The notes beneath the pieces are model-generated. The model made no database searches, was not told the DNA's origin, and saw only the letters and a list, made by a program, of their open reading frames with translations. Source: Acidimicrobiia bacterium (GTDB lineage Bacteria > Actinomycetota > Acidimicrobiia > Spongiisociales > SHLN01). Taken from it: a stretch of 10,562 nucleotides of DNA. The DNA is taken from positions 1-10,562 of the forward strand of contig JAUXJL010000045.1 of NCBI GenBank assembly GCA_030624805.1, given 5' to 3'. Both the position numbers and the translations under genes were made by a program. Shown here in pieces: positions 7,619-10,562 of this stretch. Each line of letters starts with the position of its first letter. Position 1 is the stretch's first letter.

Positions 7619-7634
7619 ATTACACGCGTGTAAT
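7619..7634. promoter_or_regulatory. Perfect 16-bp palindrome, candidate operator
   Basis: ATTACACGCGTGTAAT is identical to its reverse complement over all 16 bases. It lies 10 bp after the crgA stop and 35 bp before the next start. The half-sites TTACAC/GTGTAA fit the TNACNC...GNGTNA arms described for BldD, a developmental regulator of streptomycetes, though the central two bases are GC rather than the W-N of that consensus. Other dimeric regulators could equally bind it. There is no T-run, so it is not a typical intrinsic terminator. Confidence 0.6.
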
Positions 7635-7646
7635 CTGCCCACAGGT

Positions 7647-7666
7647 TTATCCACACCTGTGGATAA
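7647..7666. promoter_or_regulatory. Two consensus DnaA boxes in inverted orientation
   Basis: TTATCCACA (7647-7655, + strand) is followed after CC by TGTGGATAA (7658-7666), its exact reverse complement. Both nonamers match the classical DnaA-box consensus without mismatch. A second inverted repeat, CCACAGGT (7639-7646) with ACCTGTGG (7655-7662), is nested in the same stretch. The second box overlaps GATAAT (7662-7667), a possible -10-like hexamer, and ends three bases before the start of the following gene. DnaA binding could therefore act as a regulator of that gene or as a titration or auxiliary initiation site. The number of boxes is too small for a complete oriC. Confidence 0.7.
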
Positions 7667-7669
7667 TTC

Positions 7670-8443
7670 GTGAACATCGCTGAGTACTTGCAAGCCATTC
7701 GCGCTGATGGCCAGGCACTGCTCGATGCCGGCCACCAGGGCCTCAACTCTGATGTCCCGACGACACCAGGCTGGACGGTTCGCGACGTCGTGGCTCACGT
7801 CGGCCAAGTGCACCGCCAGAAAACCCACATCGTCCGAGAGCTACTCGTCGATGAGGCGCCGGAGCCACCGACCGCACCCGAGGGAGATGTGCTGCTCGAA
7901 TGGTTCGCCGAAGGTCTCCACGAGATGAGTGCCGTGTTCTCGGTGACCGACCCGAAGGCCCACGTTCACACTTGGCACCAGCCCGACCAGACCGTCGGCT
8001 TTTGGATCCGTCGGATGGCCCACGAGACGTTGATTCACAGGGTCGATGCCGAACTGGGCCACGGCTCGCACACACCGGTCAACGCTCTGCTAGGTGCCGA
8101 CGGCGTTGACGAGATCCTCGAAGTGTTCATGAGCGGATTCCCACCATGGGGAGAAGTGACCCGCTCGCCCGTTCACGTCCGATTGGAGAGTGAAGGACGC
8201 AGCTGGCAGGTGCGGTTCTTATCCTGGTCGGGGACGTCACCAAACAGCGGAAAAGAATTCGTCGACCAGGCCGGCATAGAGCCCGTCACGGGCGATTCGA
8301 AACCCGACGCAGTGATTCGTGCTCCCGGCGATGCCCTCGACCTGTTTTTATGGGGCCGAGGCAGCGCCGATGGCCTCGCCACCGAGGGCCACCCAAGCGT
8401 TCTCCTCTACCTGCGGGACCTTGCGGCCGCTTCAACCGGGTGA
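7670..8443 (+). CDS. Mycothiol-dependent maleylpyruvate isomerase family protein
   Basis: A 257-residue protein. The N-terminal ~130 residues look like the MDMPI/DinB-like four-helix bundle: TPGWTVRDVVAHVGQVHRQ (His43, His48) and RRMAHETLIHRVDAE (His118, Glu119, His123, Asp126) are the places where the family carries its metal-binding histidines and acidic residue. The C-terminal part (about 165-257, with VIRAPGDALDLFLWGRG near the end) resembles the MDMPI C-terminal domain. Family members use mycothiol as cofactor or are thiol-transfer or detoxification enzymes of unknown substrate, so I give no gene symbol. The GTG 7670 start gives the expected N-terminus, but there is no Shine-Dalgarno because the DnaA-box pair sits directly upstream. 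It runs convergent to the zinc-ribbon gene across the hairpin array. Confidence 0.82.
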   Translation: MNIAEYLQAIRADGQALLDAGHQGLNSDVPTTPGWTVRDVVAHVGQVHRQKTHIVRELLVDEAPEPPTAPEGDVLLEWFAEGLHEMSAVFSVTDPKAHVHTWHQPDQTVGFWIRRMAHETLIHRVDAELGHGSHTPVNALLGADGVDEILEVFMSGFPPWGEVTRSPVHVRLESEGRSWQVRFLSWSGTSPNSGKEFVDQAGIEPVTGDSKPDAVIRAPGDALDLFLWGRGSADGLATEGHPSVLLYLRDLAAASTG

Positions 8444-8489
8444 GATTCTCTCAGCCCTGGTTCAATTCTTACCTCCCATCGAGGGAAAG

Positions 8490-8628
8490 GGAACGCTACG
8501 CGTTCCTACGGAGTTGCAAAGCAACTCCAGAGCCGGACGGGAACACTACGCGTTCCGGGAACGCTACGCGTTCCTGGGGAGTTGTGAAGCAACTCCTGAG
8601 CCGGGAGGAGTGGAACGCTTCGCGTTCC
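8490..8628. repeat. REP-like hairpin array: tandemly duplicated A-B-A palindrome unit
   Basis: Six short hairpins lie in the 217-bp gap between convergent genes. Type A is GGAACGCTACGCGTTCC (7-bp stem, 3-base loop), at 8490-8506, 8540-8556 (one changed base in the left arm), 8558-8574, and 8612-8628 (loop TTC). Type B is GGAGTTGCAAAGCAACTCC (8-bp stem, 3-base loop), at 8510-8528 and 8578-8596. The order is A-B-A, A-B-A; equivalent parts are 68-72 bases apart, and a GAGCCGG linker follows each B. In the second B, the changed base gives a G-T pair and keeps the stem. It resembles REP/BIME-type repeats or a strong two-way terminator. I see no other copy in the window. The remainder of this gap (8444-8489, 8629-8660) shows nothing clear. 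Confidence 0.85.
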
Positions 8629-8660
8629 TAACGAAGGAAACCTGAGGAGGGCCGCCTGCT

Positions 8661-8873
8661 CTAGCCGGTCACCAGTTCCATTTCCTCACGACAGTGACGA
8701 GGGGGTCTTGTTTCGTCGCCCTGCACTTGGGTAACGGTGAGACGCATGCCACACACGGTGCAGTGATAATCGGCCTGGATCTCGACGAGGTCCGATTCGT
8801 CAGGCTCGGGAGGTGTCGGGCGGGCAAGCAGGCGCACCATCCAGACGCCAAAGGCGAGGATGGCCGCTCCCAT
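8661..8873 (-). CDS. Small membrane-anchored zinc-ribbon protein
   Basis: A 70-residue protein: a hydrophobic N-terminus (MGAAILAFGVWMVRLLA), a Pro/acidic linker (RPTPPEPDESDLVE), then a likely zinc ribbon with Cys38-x2-Cys41 (YHCTVCGMRL) and His60-Cys61 (PPRHCREEM). The paired CxxC and HC ligands and the RHCREEM ending resemble small actinobacterial zinc-ribbon proteins of unknown function. It starts 20 bases after the thiolase stop on the same strand, so the two are probably cotranscribed. No Shine-Dalgarno is evident before ATG 8873. The frame is open further upstream (…VVLSVVLAVG before the Met), which would lengthen the membrane segment, but I see no ATG or GTG there. The role is unknown. 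Confidence 0.65.
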   Translation of the reverse strand: MGAAILAFGVWMVRLLARPTPPEPDESDLVEIQADYHCTVCGMRLTVTQVQGDETRPPRHCREEMELVTG

Positions 8874-8893
8874 GCCGACCGCTAAGACGACGC

Positions 8894-10063
8894 TCAGGAC
8901 GACAGCCTCTCGATGATGAGGGCGTTTGCCATACCCCCGCCTTCACACATGGTTTGGAGACCGTACCGAGCGCCACTGCGCTCGAGCTCATGGACAAGCG
9001 TGGTCAGCAGCTTCGCACCGGAGGCGCCCAGTGGGTGACCGAGCGCCATCGCTCCTCCGTTGACGTTCACCCTGGACAGATCGGCGTTGTGTTCACGTCT
9101 CCAGGCCGCCACGACGGATGCGAAGGCTTCGTTGATCTCAAAGAGATCGATGTCGTCCATCGCCAGTCCGGCCTTGTCAAGCACCTTGTGGGTGGCCGGG
9201 ATTGGGCCGGTCAGCATCATCACCGGATCGACGCCGGCGATGGCGAACTGCACGAACCGCGCTTTCGGCGTCAAACCCAGCTCGCCCGCTTTCTCCTCAC
9301 TCATGATGAGCACAGCTGCGGCCCCGTCGGAAATCTGCGAGGAATTGCCGGCCGTCACCACTCCATCATCCTGAAATACCGGATGGAGCGCGGCCAGCTT
9401 CTCGAGCGTCGTGCCCGGCCGAATCCCCTCATCAACAGTCATGGTCTCGGTGCCGCCATCCTCGGCCGGAACTTCCACTACGGTGATCTCGGGCTCAAAG
9501 CGGCCTTCCTTGGTGGCCCGCTGGGCTCTCATGTGCGACTCATAGGCAAGCTCATCGAGCTCCTGGCGAGGAATCGACCACTTCTCGGCGATCATCTCCG
9601 CCGAGATCCCCTGGTTGAACATGTGGTTGTCGTAGCGCTCCATCATCGTCGGGCCGAACGGGACGCCGGGCCCGAGAGCGCCATTCGATCCCATCGGGAC
9701 CCGGGTCATGGACTCAACGCCCGCCGCAATGACGATGTCGTACACGCCGGCCATCACTCCCTGGGCAGCAAAATGAGCCGATTGCTGGGAAGAACCACAT
9801 TGGCGATCGACAGTCGTGGACGGAACACTCTCCGGCCAGCCTGCCGCCAGCACCGCATTACGTCCGACGTTGACTCCCTGCTCGCCGAGTTGGGAGACAC
9901 ATCCCATGATGACGTCGTCGACCTGCTCGGCGTCAATACCGTTGCGGTCCTTGACCGCGTTGAGCACCTGAGCGGCAAGATCCACCGGGTGGGTGTCCTT
10001 GAGCTTCCCACCCCGCTTACCGGTTGGGGTCCGAACCGCGTCGACGATCACGGCGTTGGTCAC
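8894..10063 (-). CDS. Acetyl-CoA C-acyltransferase (thiolase)
   Basis: A 389-residue thiolase, full length for the family. The acyl-accepting Cys89 is in VDRQCGSSQQ, followed by NEAF (311-314), the catalytic His343 in ALGHPLGASGA, and the second catalytic Cys373 in MCEGGGMANA. It would cleave 3-ketoacyl-CoA in beta-oxidation or condense two acyl-CoAs; chain length and direction cannot be told from sequence. I choose GTG 10063, giving VTNAVIVDAVRTPTGK, the usual thiolase N-terminus, with AAAGG seven bases upstream. The open frame continues to an ATG at 10132, but those 23 extra codons are a translation of the tRNA-Ala fragment and should not be annotated. The gene lies only 23 bp from that fragment, so its native upstream region was probably displaced by the integrated element. 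Confidence 0.93.
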   Translation of the reverse strand: MTNAVIVDAVRTPTGKRGGKLKDTHPVDLAAQVLNAVKDRNGIDAEQVDDVIMGCVSQLGEQGVNVGRNAVLAAGWPESVPSTTVDRQCGSSQQSAHFAAQGVMAGVYDIVIAAGVESMTRVPMGSNGALGPGVPFGPTMMERYDNHMFNQGISAEMIAEKWSIPRQELDELAYESHMRAQRATKEGRFEPEITVVEVPAEDGGTETMTVDEGIRPGTTLEKLAALHPVFQDDGVVTAGNSSQISDGAAAVLIMSEEKAGELGLTPKARFVQFAIAGVDPVMMLTGPIPATHKVLDKAGLAMDDIDLFEINEAFASVVAAWRREHNADLSRVNVNGGAMALGHPLGASGAKLLTTLVHELERSGARYGLQTMCEGGGMANALIIERLSS

Positions 10064-10086
10064 GGGAAAACCTTTCGTTGGTGCCG

Positions 10087-10128
10087 TGGAGATGATCGGA
10101 TTCGAACCGACGACCCCCTGGTTGCAAA
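10087..10128 (-). other. tRNA-Ala(UGC) 3' half: attachment-site scar of an integrated element
   Basis: Read on the - strand, 42 bases match a tRNA 3' half segment by segment: anticodon loop TTTGCAA (anticodon TGC), 3' anticodon stem CCAGG, variable loop GGGTC, T stem GTCGG, T loop TTCGAAT, T stem CCGAT, 3' acceptor CATCTCC and discriminator A. The expected 5' half (GGAGATG acceptor, D arm, CCTGG stem) is absent. The bases just before the loop (CTTGT) do not pair with CCAGG. The match stops exactly at the anticodon loop, a usual crossover point for tyrosine integrases that use tRNA genes. The chromosomal 3' piece stays next to its old neighbour (the thiolase), so the element should lie to the right and the intact tRNA at its far end. 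Confidence 0.82.
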
Positions 10129-10508
10129 ACAAGGTTAGGGGGTCAAGCAGTAACAGGGAAACGGTCGAAAACCCTGCTACTCGTTAGTTTCCAACCCTCA
10201 CTGGTTTGCATCGTTTCGCGTGGTTTCGTGTCCTTCTGTGTCCAATCTGTGTCCAACCCCTCAGCCGGGCGTCTTCCCACCTGACGGTCCGCAGCACGTC
10301 GAGGCACACTACTCAGGCGGGCGTAGCCGAATAGGCCAATCGGCCGGTTGGCTCCGGTGGCGAACAAGTGCGGGACAAGTTCGATGGTGAAACCCAATCG
10401 CCTGGCGATCATATAGTTGGAGAAATCCCCAACGCGATCAGGTAGTTCTCAAGGGCGCGCCTGCCACTTGGTTTCCTAGGTATAGAACTGACGGAGGTTG
10501 GTTACACA
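10129..10508. other. Edge of the putative integrated element, no confident gene
   Basis: About 380 bases hold no ORF I can support. A - strand frame of 89 codons (10143-10412) has no recognisable motif and low-complexity charged stretches; it could be a decayed remnant, since integrase genes often end next to their att site, but nothing in it identifies a recombinase. A hexamer TATAGA (10481-10486) before the following gene is a possible -10 element without a clear -35. GTGTCC repeats are listed separately. Confidence 0.5.
10228..10254 (+). repeat. Three GTGTCC repeats spaced about one helical turn
   Basis: GTGTCC occurs at 10228-10233, 10238-10243 and 10249-10254, spaced 10 and 11 bases. 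The last two copies share the longer CTGTGTCCAA. They lie ~100-125 bases inside the element from the tRNA crossover point, a distance and phasing that would suit arm-type binding sites of a tyrosine integrase or its excisionase. That role is inference from position only. Confidence 0.45.
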
Positions 10509-10537
10509 ATGGGTTCTCTGACGACGAGGAGAACCGA

Positions 10538-10562
10538 TGACCGAACGAGAGATCACCCGCAA
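10538..10562 (+). CDS. Start of an unidentified gene running off the window
   Basis: ATG 10538 is preceded by AGGAG five bases away and begins MTEREITR before the window ends. Another ATG at 10509, in a different frame, has GGAGG eleven bases upstream (10493-10497) and is also open to the end. The spacing favours 10538, but too little is visible to decide or to name a product. If the tRNA scar is real, this is a gene of the integrated element. Confidence 0.4.

Noticed and set aside
7619..7634. Intrinsic terminator of crgA
   Set aside because: The palindrome has no loop and no following T-run; an operator is more likely.
7619..7666. Complete replication origin
   Set aside because: Only two DnaA boxes are present, with no AT-rich unwinding region and no dnaA or dnaN beside it.
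8490..8628. CRISPR array
   Set aside because: The repeats are short palindromes separated by 1-15 bases, with no uniform unique spacers and no cas genes nearby.
8319..8645. Two + strand ORFs running through the hairpin array
   Set aside because: They overlap the isomerase gene in other frames, and their unique part is only a translation of the palindromic repeats.
10064..10132. N-terminal extension of the thiolase to ATG 10132
   Set aside because: The 23 extra codons translate the tRNA-Ala 3' half (…GSNPIIST…), a known kind of false N-terminus. The family start is at GTG 10063.
8813..10138. Long + strand ORF of 441 codons ending DRIRTDDPLVAKQG
   Set aside because: It is antisense to the thiolase and ends in the translated tRNA fragment, a common spurious protein. 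The thiolase on the other strand has all catalytic motifs.
10143..10412. 89-codon - strand ORF at the element edge, considered as an integrase C-terminus
   Set aside because: No recombinase motif (R-H-R-Y) is visible and the stretch is short, so I describe it only as a possible remnant.

Overview
The window is high-GC DNA with the gene order of the actinobacterial cell-envelope and division locus near the origin: pstP, rodA, pbpA and pknB, then pabA, a class E sortase and crgA. The same order is known around pknB in mycobacteria and streptomycetes. GTG starts and 4-bp stop/start overlaps are common. A mycothiol-dependent isomerase-like protein also points to Actinobacteria. I cannot place it below phylum; a lineage outside the classical mycobacteria and streptomycetes seems likely.

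Bases 1-5907 form one + strand operon: the 3' end of a PP2C phosphatase (pstP), a SEDS glycosyltransferase (rodA), its transpeptidase partner (pbpA), a PASTA Ser/Thr kinase (pknB), and mutY, which overlaps pknB by four bases. Kinase and phosphatase presumably tune the wall-synthesis pair. mutY has an in-frame amber stop at codon 50, between its two catalytic residues. On the - strand, 5888-7328 is a tightly overlapping operon read right to left: sortase E, a 51-residue membrane protein, and pabA, whose 3' end overlaps the 3' end of mutY. crgA (+) diverges from the sortase.

The 61-base gap after crgA is dense with signals: a perfect 16-bp palindrome, then two consensus DnaA boxes facing each other 2 bp apart, directly before a mycothiol-dependent isomerase-like gene. 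Next, 8490-8628 holds an array of six short hairpins arranged as a tandemly duplicated A-B-A unit, in the gap between convergent genes.

On the - strand, 8661-10063 encodes a thiolase followed by a small membrane-anchored zinc-ribbon protein. Just upstream of the thiolase lies exactly the 3' half of a tRNA-Ala(UGC), from anticodon loop to discriminator base, with no 5' half. This looks like one attachment-site scar of an element integrated into a tRNA gene and extending to the right. The last ~430 bases would be the edge of that element: no confident gene, three helically phased GTGTCC repeats, and the first codons of a new + strand gene. I see no complete undescribed system. The best leads are the tRNA scar, the DnaA-box/palindrome region, the hairpin array and the broken mutY.
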